From Paenibacillus sp. MMS20-IR301 (GTDB lineage: Bacteria > Bacillota > Bacilli > Paenibacillales > Paenibacillaceae), in assembly GCF_032302195.1 (NCBI RefSeq), contig NZ_CP135275.1, forward strand, positions 1,426,001 through 1,490,000: a stretch of DNA of 64,000 nt, given 5' to 3'. Each line of letters opens with the position of its first letter. Position 1 is the first letter of the stretch. Positions 35,114 to 44,610 of this stretch are shown here, one piece after another. A program made the position numbers and the translations under genes. Under the pieces are notes generated by a model, which saw nothing but the letters and a program-made list of their open reading frames with translations, did not search any database and was not told the origin of the DNA.

Positions 35114-35344
35114 ATGCTGATCGTGGTCTTTTTTCTTGTCATTGCGGCAGTTTGTGCAGCGCTGGATCTGCCTTCCTTCAAGGGCAAGGCGAAACGGCGT
35201 GACCTGCTCGTTACGGGTGTGCTTTGGATCTGCGGACTGGCTGCGACCATTTGCACGGTTCTGCAGATCGAGGTGCCCAGCCCGCTGCTGCTCATCATAT
35301 TTATCTATAAGCCGATTAATGAGCTTGTAGGATTGCTGTTCTAA
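35114..35344 (+). CDS. small two-helix membrane protein of the germination operon (possible D subunit)
   Basis: 76 residues with two hydrophobic helices (~2-22 and ~36-52) and a third hydrophobic C-terminal stretch ending YKPINELVGLLF. AAAGGAG at 35098-35104 overlaps the C subunit stop and is nine bases from ATG 35114 (an ATG at 35108 is too close). Small two-helix D-subunit proteins have been described next to gerA-type operons in Bacillus. Position and topology fit that group, but I cannot confirm homology. Confidence 0.7.
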   Translation: MLIVVFFLVIAAVCAALDLPSFKGKAKRRDLLVTGVLWICGLAATICTVLQIEVPSPLLLIIFIYKPINELVGLLF

Positions 35345-35453
35345 AGAATCCGGGATACTGTGCATTAATTCACTTAGAAAAGGAAGTAAATATAATATAA
35401 TCCCAATAATTAACTCGGACTGGAATCAGCGGGTAATGAAAGGGGATGCCTAG

Positions 35454-36686
35454 GTGGACAAAGTACAGCTACACCGGAAGTACAGTATATTTTTAGGCGT
35501 TCTTTTGTCGGGGTATAATGTGGCCGACAAGCTTTACGGTGCGGTGTTTATCATTTTGATGAGTCTGCGCGGCGTTGATCCCTTTCAGATCAGTATTGTA
35601 TTTGCCGTCTCTTCGCTGTCACTGGCGGTCTTTGATTATCCCAGCGGCAATTTGTCCGATCTCTATGGCCGCAAACGGATGACGGCACTGGGATTTATCA
35701 TCTGGGGGGCGGGGCTGGGGATATTTGCTGCAGCTGGAGGCCTGGGGTTATTCATCGTCTCGTCTGTAGTCATGTCGCTGGGGATTGCGCTGATATCGGG
35801 TTCCCCGCAGGCCTGGTATTTCGATGAGATGGAGAAGCTGGGCATGGCCGATTATCCCAAAATCGCTCTGCCGCGGATCAGCGGGTTCGTCTCGGCGTTC
35901 GCCATTGTCGGTGCATTGCTGGGCACCTTGAGCAGCAGCATTCATTACTATTTGCCGGTTGCTGCAGCCGGGGTGCTGGCTGCTGCCCTTGGCGTATATG
36001 CCTGGCTCCGCTTTGCCGACAACTATGGCAGCAGAACCGAGAGCAGCATTGCCAAGGAGGTCTATGCCAGCTCGGTCCAGTTCATCCGCAGCGCCGAGAT
36101 GCGGTTTATCCTTTTGCGAAGCATCTTGACCCATATGGCCCTGCTGGCTTTCCTGCTGTCGTGGCAGGTATATGGTGTTAATCAGCTGAAGCTGCCCGTG
36201 AATTCGCTCGGCATTCTGCTGGTGCTGTTCATGGCGGTCATCAGCGCGGCAAGCTTCCTGGTTTCTTATCTGGCCCGCAGAGGGGTAGCGTCCATCCGGA
36301 TTATTATCAGCGGCACGCTGATCTCGGCACTCGGACTGCTGCTGGTCGGGTTATTCCCCTATAAAATCATTTTCATTGCCGGACTGCTGCTGTTCGAATT
36401 CGGCCTCGGGATGGATAAGTCATCCTCAGGTGTCTGGATACAGGATTTTATTCCCGGGTCCAAACGGGCCACCTTCACCTCGGGTCTGTCTGCCCTTCAG
36501 TCGCTGGCCGGGTTCCTGATTACGCTGCTGCTGGGAATGATGGCTGAGCATCTGGGCTATGCCTTCATCTGGTTCTTTGCCGCCGGTGCGCTGCTGGTAT
36601 CGAATATCGTCCTGCTCTACTTCAATTCAAGATTCTCCCGGATCGGCAGCCAGCCGGTACCGCAGGATGTACCACAGGTATCGTGA
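35454..36686 (+). CDS. major facilitator superfamily transporter
   Basis: 410 residues with about twelve membrane helices. The loop between helices 2 and 3 has the MFS signature as DYPSGNLSDLYGRKRM. Substrate unknown; the sequence suggests a drug or metabolite exporter of a Paenibacillus/Bacillus MFS group. The start is GTG 35454 with AAAGGGGA about eight bases upstream; the nearby ATG at 35446 is out of frame. It is a single gene with no obvious functional neighbour. Confidence 0.88.
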   Translation: MDKVQLHRKYSIFLGVLLSGYNVADKLYGAVFIILMSLRGVDPFQISIVFAVSSLSLAVFDYPSGNLSDLYGRKRMTALGFIIWGAGLGIFAAAGGLGLFIVSSVVMSLGIALISGSPQAWYFDEMEKLGMADYPKIALPRISGFVSAFAIVGALLGTLSSSIHYYLPVAAAGVLAAALGVYAWLRFADNYGSRTESSIAKEVYASSVQFIRSAEMRFILLRSILTHMALLAFLLSWQVYGVNQLKLPVNSLGILLVLFMAVISAASFLVSYLARRGVASIRIIISGTLISALGLLLVGLFPYKIIFIAGLLLFEFGLGMDKSSSGVWIQDFIPGSKRATFTSGLSALQSLAGFLITLLLGMMAEHLGYAFIWFFAAGALLVSNIVLLYFNSRFSRIGSQPVPQDVPQVS

Positions 36687-36784
36687 AGCGCTGGCAGATT
36701 CTGATCAGGGATTCCCCCATGCAGTCTATCTGATGTACTATATATGAATAGCTATAGACAGATAGAGGGAATGGTGATGACTGG

Positions 36785-38074
36785 ATGGTTAACCTATTGG
36801 AAGTGCTGAAGAAAGAGATAGTTCCGGCGGAAGGCTGTACGGAGCCGATAGCTGTTGCCTATGCAGTGTCACTCGCGGCTGAGCTGGTGGCGGAGGAGAT
36901 TACAGGCATCAAGCTGTTCCTCAGCGGCAATATAATCAAGAATGCTATGGGCGTAGGCATTCCGGGCACGGGGCAGACCGGGCTGCCGATTGCAGCTGCG
37001 CTGGGTGCGGTGGTCTGCCGCTCGCACCGCAAGCTGGAGATTCTGTCCGGACTGACTGCGGAGGAGCTGGCGAAGGCGAATGGAATCATTGAGCAGAAGC
37101 TGCTGGACGTAGAGCTGATGGATACGCCGGAGAAACTGTATATTGAAGCCCGGGTGTCCGGAAAGAATCATACAGCAACTGCAATATTGGCTAAAGAGCA
37201 TACGAATATCGTGTATCTGGCTCTTGACGGCATACCGCTTGAACCGAAGAAGGACAAGGCGGATTGCGAGGAGAAGGGGACTCTCGACCCGGAGGTTTAT
37301 TCGGTATCACTGGAAGAAATTTATGAATTTGTTCAGACTGCCCCATTCTCTGACCTGAGCTTCCTGCTGGAAGGGGCTGTAATGAATAAGGCGATTTCGG
37401 ACGAAGGCCTGCGCGGGGAGTATGGCCTGCAGGTGGGCCGCAAAATGAGCCAGCAATCGGCCGTTAATCTGTTCGGGGGAGATGTGGCGAACATGATTAT
37501 TGCGGCGACAGCAGCGGCTTCTGATGCGCGGATGGACGGCAGTGCCATGCCGGTGATGACCACTGCAGGCAGCGGGAATCAGGGGATTGCCTGCACAATG
37601 CCGGTTATTGCCCTGGCTAGGTTGCTTGACAAGGATGATGAAATGCTGGCCAGAGCGATGGCGCTCAGCAATCTGATTACTATACATGTCAAGCATTATA
37701 TCGGACGTCTGTCACCGCTTTGTGGATCAGGAATTGCCGGCGGAGTAGGGGCGGGCAGCGGAATTGTCTATCTGATGGGCGGCACGCTTACGCAGATCAA
37801 ACACAGCATTCAGAATACAATAGCCTCTACGTCGGGAATGATCTGCGACGGGGCCAAGCCGACCTGCGCCCTGAAAATTTCGACAGCGACCAACGCGGCC
37901 ATCCAGTCCGCCACGCTGGCTATGAACGATATTTCGCCGAGTCTGAACGACGGCGTAATCTTCGAGAAGGTCGAAGATACGATTAAGAATATGGAGACCC
38001 TGGTGCAGGAAGGTCTTGCGGCGACCGATCAGGCGATCCTGAACATTATGCTATCCAAAGGTACGGCATCGTAA
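36785..38074 (+). CDS. UPF0597 / CyuA-like L-cysteine desulfidase family protein
   Basis: 429 residues of the UPF0597 (serine dehydratase alpha-chain-like) family. Members such as CyuA break L-cysteine into pyruvate, ammonia and sulfide using an oxygen-sensitive iron-sulfur cluster. EIVPAEGCTEPIAVAYA at the N-terminus, the glycine-rich TAGSGNQGIACTMP, SPLCGSGIAGGVGAG and MICDGAKPTCALK supply the conserved cysteines. The ribosome site is weak (GAGGGA about 17 bases away). A cysteine importer or regulator is not adjacent, so the substrate remains an inference from the family. Confidence 0.87.
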   Translation: MVNLLEVLKKEIVPAEGCTEPIAVAYAVSLAAELVAEEITGIKLFLSGNIIKNAMGVGIPGTGQTGLPIAAALGAVVCRSHRKLEILSGLTAEELAKANGIIEQKLLDVELMDTPEKLYIEARVSGKNHTATAILAKEHTNIVYLALDGIPLEPKKDKADCEEKGTLDPEVYSVSLEEIYEFVQTAPFSDLSFLLEGAVMNKAISDEGLRGEYGLQVGRKMSQQSAVNLFGGDVANMIIAATAAASDARMDGSAMPVMTTAGSGNQGIACTMPVIALARLLDKDDEMLARAMALSNLITIHVKHYIGRLSPLCGSGIAGGVGAGSGIVYLMGGTLTQIKHSIQNTIASTSGMICDGAKPTCALKISTATNAAIQSATLAMNDISPSLNDGVIFEKVEDTIKNMETLVQEGLAATDQAILNIMLSKGTAS

Positions 38075-38092
38075 ATTAAAGTTATTTCATAA

Positions 38093-39151
38093 TCAGCGTT
38101 TATAGTCCGGCTGTTCCATAGACACCGGCAGCGGATTGGCCGCTACCCATTGCACCGCCAGCTCGCTTAATCTTGCGGGCTCATCATTACCGTAACCCTT
38201 TTTACGCAGCCGGGATACCAATAGTTCTGCCTCCTGTAGGAGCGTATGAGAAAGTGGCGTAGCTGAGGACATATACCGGAGCAGCGCATCCAGCATTTCA
38301 CGGTAATTGTCATCCCAGTTACCTCCGCCGTTGTCCAGAATCTCATGGGATACCCGTCCAGTGATACGGATAACCTCTCCTTGTACCGTTTGTGCGTGTC
38401 CTGAAGCCGGGACGAGAAAATCCCATAGCTCCTGATGCTGGGCGGGCCATGCAGCAGCGGCAGCTTTGATGGGGGAGCTTCCGTCATGCTTTATTTGCTT
38501 CGCTACCGGTTCGACATCGAACAGCCGGTAGAGCTCCAGCAGGGCGGCGGCTTTTTTATCCAGCTCCTCGTTATTGTGGCTGGCTCTGACAAATTCCAGA
38601 TCCTTGCCGATCCGCCGTACCGAATCTTTCATCTCCGGCGTGATTACTGCTCCGGCATCCAGCATGATTTTTGCGATTCCTGCCATGTGGGTAATATCGA
38701 TATTCCGGCATTGGGATAATCCCTTAGCGAGCGGTGTTTGTTTCCGTTTACTCACCGCATGGATATTTGCGTCATGAGCGACCAGGTCCTGGATTGCCCG
38801 GGTCCGGTAATAACCCGCTGCCGCATGCAGCGGTGTCTCATCCTGATAATCAACGGCTTCCGGATCCGCACCCAGCTCAAGGAATAAAGGGATATTACCG
38901 GACCAGGTTGCAGCTTGGGCATGCAGAGGGGTGCGCTGGTACGTGTCCCGGGCGTCAATATCGGCACCTTGTTGTACGAGCCAGCGGACCAGTTCATCCG
39001 GGATTTGCCGGAAGCTGAGTGCGGTTCCTTTGCTGTAACCACCGCGGGCATCCCATTCACATTTATTAAGAATCTCCTGAAGTACTGCGATATCATTTGT
39101 TTTGATCCGCTCATCAAAATCGGCCGGCAATGTTTTTCTCTTTTTCCCCAT
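38093..39151 (-). CDS. ankyrin-repeat protein
   Basis: 352 residues, no signal peptide. Residues ~15-170 contain about four ankyrin repeats, seen best as LVRWLVQQGADIDARDTYQRTPLHAQA, LFLELGADPEAVDYQDETPLHAAA-like and AHDANIHAVSKRKQTPLAKG stretches with the TPLH signature. The C-terminal half has no recognised domain. Ankyrin repeats mediate protein contacts; nothing here shows the partner. AAAGGAG is ten bases before the ATG on the minus strand. It is convergent with the UPF0597 gene, leaving only 18 bases between the stops. Confidence 0.85.
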   Translation of the reverse strand: MGKKRKTLPADFDERIKTNDIAVLQEILNKCEWDARGGYSKGTALSFRQIPDELVRWLVQQGADIDARDTYQRTPLHAQAATWSGNIPLFLELGADPEAVDYQDETPLHAAAGYYRTRAIQDLVAHDANIHAVSKRKQTPLAKGLSQCRNIDITHMAGIAKIMLDAGAVITPEMKDSVRRIGKDLEFVRASHNNEELDKKAAALLELYRLFDVEPVAKQIKHDGSSPIKAAAAAWPAQHQELWDFLVPASGHAQTVQGEVIRITGRVSHEILDNGGGNWDDNYREMLDALLRYMSSATPLSHTLLQEAELLVSRLRKKGYGNDEPARLSELAVQWVAANPLPVSMEQPDYKR

Positions 39152-39223
39152 AACATATCCGCTCCTTTATGAAAAGCATATATTTTCCTGCTAGCTTAAC
39201 ATATAAAGGAACTCAAAACCAAC

Positions 39224-39268
39224 AAAGGCAAAACCTCTTTCCTGACCACGGGATAAGGTTTTGCCTTT
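39224..39268 (-). terminator. terminator of the DeoR-type regulator gene
   Basis: AAAGGCAAAACCT at 39224-39236 pairs perfectly with AGGTTTTGCCTTT at 39256-39268. Read leftwards the stem runs into TTTGTTGGTTTT. It lies after the stop of the regulator at 39309. Confidence 0.8.
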
Positions 39269-39308
39269 TGCTGTTATTTGTTAGCCTCAGCCCGAATGAC
39301 TTTGGCGC

Positions 39309-40064
39309 CTAGTACAAAACTTCAATATTCTGCTTAGCGAGCAGGTTCAGCCAGGCATCCGGCGGCTTGCGGTCCGTAACCAGCACATCGACCCGGTTCA
39401 GCTCGACCAGCTTGGCGAAGGCGGTTTTGTCGAACTTGGTATGGTCGGCCAGCAGCACTACCTTCTCGGCCTGGCGCAGCATATACTTCTTCAGCTCACA
39501 TTCCGGCTCGTTGGAATCTGTCACGCCGCGCTCCATATCAATCCCTTTGCAGCTGATTACTGCGGTGTCGACGTTATAGCGCTCAATCGTCTCATGGGCC
39601 ACAGGTCCGACGAGGGAGAGCGAGCGGTGGCGCAGTGAGCCGCCGGTCGAGATAATGCTCAGGCTGGAGCTGGCGAACTCATGCAGAATATTGATCGAAT
39701 TCGTGATGATCGTCAGGTTGCTTTTATTGCCCAGCAGCTTAAGGAATTCAAAGGAAGTGGAACTCGGGTCAACCATCAGCGTATCCCCGTCATTAATCAG
39801 ATCAAGCGCTTTGATCGCTATATTCCGTTTGATATCTGTATTGAGCGCTCCGCGGGTCAGGAACGGCAGATCCTCGTTGGTATGCCTGTTCAGCATGGCC
39901 CCGCCGTAAGTGCGGCTCACAATGCCGTCCTTCTCCAGCTTCTCCAGGTCTCTGCGGATCGTTTCTTCCGTGACCTCAAACATCTTGCTCAAATCAGACA
40001 CCAGCACCCGTTTATCCTGATGGACAAGCTCTATTATTTTTTTGCGTCTTTCGGCAGCAAGCAT
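39309..40064 (-). CDS. DeoR-family regulator of the rhamnose operon
   Basis: 251 residues. The N-terminal DeoR winged helix has RVLVSDLSKMFEVTEETIRRDL then LEKDGIVSRTYGGAML. The C-terminal ligand domain has LMVDPSSTSFEFLKLL and LTIITNSINI. The start is ATG 40064 with AAAGGTG six bases upstream on the minus strand (a GTG at 40073 overlaps it). It is divergent from fucO-rhaB-rhaA-rhaD across 466 bases, so repression of these genes, relieved by a rhamnose pathway intermediate such as rhamnulose-1-phosphate, is likely but inferred. Confidence 0.9.
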   Translation of the reverse strand: MLAAERRKKIIELVHQDKRVLVSDLSKMFEVTEETIRRDLEKLEKDGIVSRTYGGAMLNRHTNEDLPFLTRGALNTDIKRNIAIKALDLINDGDTLMVDPSSTSFEFLKLLGNKSNLTIITNSINILHEFASSSLSIISTGGSLRHRSLSLVGPVAHETIERYNVDTAVISCKGIDMERGVTDSNEPECELKKYMLRQAEKVVLLADHTKFDKTAFAKLVELNRVDVLVTDRKPPDAWLNLLAKQNIEVLY

Positions 40065-40222
40065 GGGTATCACCTTTCCGGCAGCTTATAGCTTTAATTT
40101 TAATATAGACCCTAATTTCTGTGTTGTACAATAAAAATATTAATATCCCACATTTATTATAGTTTAATCTTCGCGAAACAAACAATAAACAAATAAAAAC
40201 AACATTATTTATATTTAATTTG

Positions 40223-40251
40223 TTGACAACAAAGATTAATGGAGATACGAT
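40223..40251 (+). promoter_or_regulatory. promoter of the rhamnose operon
   Basis: A perfect -35 TTGACA (40223-40228) and a -10 TACGAT (40246-40251) are separated by 17 bases. The flanking 40100-40222 DNA is very AT-rich with several TTTATT/AATAAA tracts that may hold DeoR operators. Between 40290 and 40530 I see a long untranslated leader but no gene. Confidence 0.72.
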
Positions 40252-40271
40252 GAGGATGTTAATAATCTCTT

Positions 40272-40285
40272 TGAAAGCGCATGCC
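40272..40285 (+). promoter_or_regulatory. CRE-like (CcpA) site in the rhamnose leader
   Basis: TGAAAGCGCATGCC matches 12 of 14 consensus positions and sits about 15-30 bases downstream of the expected transcription start, a position suited to roadblock repression by CcpA-HPr(Ser-P). Confidence 0.55.
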
Positions 40286-40530
40286 TTTGTGACAGTAAGG
40301 AATACCGCAGATAAGCTGCAAGCTTCCTAATTGTCTGCAAGAAACACTGGATTTCCTGCTCAAGGGGAGTGCAGCGTATTCTTCACGGGAGCGCCGGAGC
40401 CGGTCTGCTGCTTAACCTCATTGAGAGACCAGCCTGAGGCGCCACAGCCAGAATCTACGTCAGGATCAGAGAGATTCTTAGCAGTCCATTATTGTTGTTA
40501 TACTAATTTGCCTGGGAGGCTGGTTAATCA

Positions 40531-41682
40531 ATGAGTACACGCGTCTATTATGTTCCGTCGATCAACATTATGGGTAAAGGCTGTTTGCAGGACATTGCTC
40601 CCTATATTCAAGAGCTGAACCTGAAGAAAGCACTCGTCGTAACCGACAAGTTCCTGATGAAGAGCGGAATCGCCGGCAAGCTGCTGGCTGTACTGGATCA
40701 AGCGGGAATCAGCTATGTGGTATATGATGAAGTGAAGCCTAACCCGACCTGTAAAAATGTCCATGACGGCGTTGATTTCCTGAATGCGCATGAATGTGAC
40801 TATCTGATCTCTATCGGCGGCGGCTCCCCGCAGGATACTGCCAAAGCAATCGGCATCGTAGCTACGAACGGCGGTTACATTGCAGATTACGAAGGTGTTC
40901 ATAAATCCAAGAATAAATCCTTACCGATTGTAGCAGTGAACACCACTGCCGGCACTTCAAGTGAAGTTACAATCAACTATGTTATTACGGATGAAGAACG
41001 CAAGATCAAGATGGTAATGGTAGACAAGAACAGTATCGCCACCATCTCGGTGAATGATCCTGAACTGATGGTCGATAAGCCTGCAGCACTTACGGCTGCT
41101 ACAGGTATGGATGCGCTGACGCATGCGATTGAAGCACTGGTCACTCCTGGCGCTTACCCTGTAACCGATGCCACTGCGCTGGCGGCTGTTGAACTGATCT
41201 TCGGCAATCTGGCCCGTACGGTTACGGACGGACATGACATTGAAGCGCGTGAGCAGATGGTCTATGCAATCTTCCTTGGCGGACTGGCGTTCAACAATGC
41301 CGGACTTGGTTATGTGCATGCGATGGCGCATCAGCTCGGCGGCGTGTATGACCTGCCGCATGGCGTATGTAATGCAATGCTGCTGCCATACGTTGAAGAA
41401 GAGAATGCCAAATATGTGCCTGAGAAATTCAGAGCGATTGCCAAAGCGATCGGCCTGCAGATTGAAGGCAAAAGCGATAAGGAATGTGCAGATTTCGTGA
41501 TTGAATCCATTAAAGCGCTGTCCAAGGAAGTCGGTATTCCTGCCAAGCTGTCTGAGCTGGGTGTAGATGAAGTGGATCTGGATTTGCTGGCGGAGAATGC
41601 GATGAAGGATGCCTGCGCTCCGGGCAACCCGTTCATTCCTACCAAAGAAGAAGTTATCGCCTTGTTCCGTAAAATTCTCTAA
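40531..41682 (+). CDS. fucO: lactaldehyde reductase (iron-containing alcohol dehydrogenase)
   Basis: 383 residues, the normal FucO length. It reduces L-lactaldehyde, the product of the rhamnulose-1-phosphate aldolase reaction, to 1,2-propanediol with NADH. The NAD site GGGSPQDTAKAIG, the metal-binding Asp and His in GMDALTHAIEALVTPGAYP, and the later His ligands in GYVHAMAHQLGGVYDLPHG are present. GGGAGG precedes the ATG by about 12 bases. It is the first gene of the rhamnose operon, which explains its role. Confidence 0.92.
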   Translation: MSTRVYYVPSINIMGKGCLQDIAPYIQELNLKKALVVTDKFLMKSGIAGKLLAVLDQAGISYVVYDEVKPNPTCKNVHDGVDFLNAHECDYLISIGGGSPQDTAKAIGIVATNGGYIADYEGVHKSKNKSLPIVAVNTTAGTSSEVTINYVITDEERKIKMVMVDKNSIATISVNDPELMVDKPAALTAATGMDALTHAIEALVTPGAYPVTDATALAAVELIFGNLARTVTDGHDIEAREQMVYAIFLGGLAFNNAGLGYVHAMAHQLGGVYDLPHGVCNAMLLPYVEEENAKYVPEKFRAIAKAIGLQIEGKSDKECADFVIESIKALSKEVGIPAKLSELGVDEVDLDLLAENAMKDACAPGNPFIPTKEEVIALFRKIL

Positions 41683-41712
41683 TTTAACTTCTATTAGATA
41701 AGGAGATTCCCC

Positions 41713-43188
41713 ATGAACAATCATATCGCCGTCGATATCGGCGCCTCCAGCGGACGGCTTGTACTCGGAACCCTTGATGGCGGGATTCTCTCGCTGGAGG
41801 AGATTCACCGGTTCAGCAACGGGTTCACCGAGCAGGACGGCTCCTGCTTCTGGGATATTGATTATTTATTTAATGAAATTATTAAGGGTCTTCATAAAGC
41901 CAAAATTGCCGGAATAAGCGAATGTACACTGGGTATTGACACCTGGGCAGTGGATTATGTATTGCTGGATGCTGAAGGTAAACGGATGAGGGAAGTATAT
42001 GCTTACCGTGACCGCCGCACAGACGGAGTAATGGAAGAGGTCGGGAGGCTGATCTCACCTGAGCAGGTATATGCCAAGACGGGCATCCAGCAATTAACCT
42101 TCAATTCACTATATCAGCTGTATGCGCATAACCGTGAAGAGCTGGCTGCAGCCAAGCAGATTCTGATGGTGCCGGATTATCTCTATTACAGACTTAGCGG
42201 ACGCCTGATTAATGAGGTGACCAACGCCTCCACAATGCAGCTGCTGAACCTGGCAACCCGGGACTTCGATACCGACCTGCTGGATTTGCTGAATCTTAAG
42301 AGAGAGCAATTCGCCCCGCTGACGGAGCCGGGAGAGGATCTCGGCTTCATTACGCCGGAGCTGGTGGAGACGCATGATCTGCCTGAGTGCCGCCTGATCT
42401 GCGCCGCTACCCATGATACGGCATCTGCCGTGCTTGGTGTGCCTGTACAGAAGGACCGTTCCTCAGCATATATCAGCAGCGGCACCTGGTCGCTGCTTGG
42501 GGTAGAGCTGGATCACCCGGTAAATGACAGTAAAGCTATGGCAGCCAATTATACCAACGAGTGGGGCGCGTATGGTACCTACCGTTTCCTGAAGAACATT
42601 ATGGGACTGTGGCTGATCCAGGAAGTACGGAGACTGGACGGAGGCAGATACAGCTTCGCCGAATTGGCTGAACAGGCCGGAGCATGCGAAGGCTTCCGCA
42701 GTCTGATTCCCTGCAATCATCCCCGGTTCCTGAACCCTGATAATATGATAGAAGAGATCCGCCGGGCCTGTGCGGAGAGCGGCCAGCCTGTGCCGGAGTC
42801 GCCGGGAGCATTAGCCCGCTGTATCTTCGACAGTCTGGCACTGTCCTACCGCAGCTATCTGGCTGAGCTTGAAGAGCTCACCGGCCGTAAGATCGAAGTG
42901 CTGCAGATTGTCGGTGGCGGGGCCAACAATGAACTGCTGTGCCAGCTGACCGCTAATATCATCGGCAGAGAGGTGCTGGCCGGTCCGACTGAATCGACTG
43001 CGCTCGGCAATCTGGCCGTGCAGATGATCAAGGCCGGACGTATGGCTGATATTCATGAAGCCCGGAGGATTATCGGCACGTCCTTTGCGATTAAATCGTA
43101 TCTGCCCCAGGCGGTTCCAGAGCTGGATCAGCTGCTGGTCCGCTGGGATAAGCTCCATGCCGCATTCAATGCGGATGAGCGTAAATAG
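41713..43188 (+). CDS. rhaB: rhamnulokinase
   Basis: 491 residues of the FGGY carbohydrate kinase family. It phosphorylates L-rhamnulose to rhamnulose-1-phosphate. The N-terminal phosphate loop is VDIGASSGRLVLG, the catalytic region has GIDTWAVDYVLLD, and the adenosine site has VGGGANNELLCQL. The start ATG is preceded by AAGGAG (41700 area). The 30-base gap to fucO and the following isomerase and aldolase support the sugar assignment. Confidence 0.95.
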   Translation: MNNHIAVDIGASSGRLVLGTLDGGILSLEEIHRFSNGFTEQDGSCFWDIDYLFNEIIKGLHKAKIAGISECTLGIDTWAVDYVLLDAEGKRMREVYAYRDRRTDGVMEEVGRLISPEQVYAKTGIQQLTFNSLYQLYAHNREELAAAKQILMVPDYLYYRLSGRLINEVTNASTMQLLNLATRDFDTDLLDLLNLKREQFAPLTEPGEDLGFITPELVETHDLPECRLICAATHDTASAVLGVPVQKDRSSAYISSGTWSLLGVELDHPVNDSKAMAANYTNEWGAYGTYRFLKNIMGLWLIQEVRRLDGGRYSFAELAEQAGACEGFRSLIPCNHPRFLNPDNMIEEIRRACAESGQPVPESPGALARCIFDSLALSYRSYLAELEELTGRKIEVLQIVGGGANNELLCQLTANIIGREVLAGPTESTALGNLAVQMIKAGRMADIHEARRIIGTSFAIKSYLPQAVPELDQLLVRWDKLHAAFNADERK

Positions 43189-43288
43189 TAAATTTGCACA
43201 TAGATTATTTGGTTTATGCATTTAGAGTGAGTTCTGCCGAGTTCAATCATAGAAGCGTATGCCAACAATACTTTTAGGAGGCGACAGC

Positions 43289-44545
43289 ATGGATCAGAGC
43301 ATCATTAACAGCTATAACGAAGCGAAGAAATTATACGCAGCCCATGGAATTAACACAGATGAGGTTCTGGAGAAGCTGGCCGGAATCAAAATTTCACTGC
43401 ACTGCTGGCAAGGTGATGACGTTCAGGGCTTCCTGTTCAAAGATAAGGAGCTTAGCGGCGGTATTGCGGTAACCGGCAGCTATCCCGGCCGGGCCGGTAC
43501 TCCGGATGAGCTGCGCCAGGATCTGGAGAAAGCACTGTCCCTGATTCCGGGCAAACACAAAGTTAATCTGCATGCTATTTATGCTGATACGAACGAGCAG
43601 GTTGATCTGGATGAGCTGGAGCCGCGCCATTTCGCGAATTGGGTAGAGTGGGCTAAAGAGCAGGGTCTTGGACTTGATTTCAACCCGACCTGCTTCTCCC
43701 ATCCGAAGGCGGCTGACGGTTTCACCCTTAGCCATGCAGATGATGATATCCGCAATTTCTGGATCAGGCACTGCAAGGCCTCCCGCAAAATTGCCGAGCA
43801 TTTCGGCCGTGAGCTGGGCCAGCCTTGCGTAACCAACTTCTGGGTCCCGGACGGTTACAAGGATACACCTGTAGACCGTCTGGCTCCGCGTATGCGTCTG
43901 AAGGAAGCGCTGGACGAAGTATTCAGTGAAGAGATTGATCCGAAGTACAATATTGATGCCGTTGAGAGCAAGCTGTTCGGAATCGGTTCTGAGAGCTATG
44001 TTGTCGGCTCCCATGAATTCTATATGGGCTACGGACTGACCCGCGGCAAGGCAATCTGCCTTGATGCCGGACATTTCCACCCGACTGAAGTGATCTCGAA
44101 CAAGCTCAGCTCGATCCTGATGTTCAGCGAGCAACTACTGCTGCATGTCAGCAGACCAGTCCGCTGGGACAGCGACCACGTAGTAACGATGGATGATGAG
44201 CTGCTGGAAATTGCCCGTGAGCTGGTCCGCGGAGATCTGCTGCCGCGCACGAATATCGGCCTTGACTTCTTCGATGGCAGCATCAATCATCTGGCGGCTT
44301 GGGTTATCGGTACACGCAACACCATCAAAGCGCTGCTGCGCGCCATGCTGGAGCCGGTAGAAGAGCTGCGCGCCATTGAGCTGGCCGGAGATTATACTTC
44401 CCGCCTGGCCCTGGTCGAAGAATTCAAATCCTATCCGTTCGGCGCAGTCTGGGATTACTACTGTGCATCGCAGGGAACTCCGGTCCGCGAGCAGTGGCTG
44501 GCTGAAGTGAAGAGCTACGAGCAGGAAGTACTGGCGGGCAGATAA
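43289..44545 (+). CDS. rhaA: L-rhamnose isomerase
   Basis: 418 residues, the usual RhaA length. It converts L-rhamnose to L-rhamnulose with a divalent metal pair. Conserved segments include [37 protein letters not shown], and [13 protein letters not shown] with metal ligands. AGGAGG at 43276-43281 is seven bases before ATG 43289; an ATG at 43259 in the same frame lacks a site. It sits between rhaB and rhaD. Confidence 0.97.
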   Translation: MDQSIINSYNEAKKLYAAHGINTDEVLEKLAGIKISLHCWQGDDVQGFLFKDKELSGGIAVTGSYPGRAGTPDELRQDLEKALSLIPGKHKVNLHAIYADTNEQVDLDELEPRHFANWVEWAKEQGLGLDFNPTCFSHPKAADGFTLSHADDDIRNFWIRHCKASRKIAEHFGRELGQPCVTNFWVPDGYKDTPVDRLAPRMRLKEALDEVFSEEIDPKYNIDAVESKLFGIGSESYVVGSHEFYMGYGLTRGKAICLDAGHFHPTEVISNKLSSILMFSEQLLLHVSRPVRWDSDHVVTMDDELLEIARELVRGDLLPRTNIGLDFFDGSINHLAAWVIGTRNTIKALLRAMLEPVEELRAIELAGDYTSRLALVEEFKSYPFGAVWDYYCASQGTPVREQWLAEVKSYEQEVLAGR

Positions 44546-44610
44546 GTTTGGAGCTTAGAACAACAAGTATCCACGCACCTAGCGGTGCATATAGAAGGAG
44601 AGACAACCTA

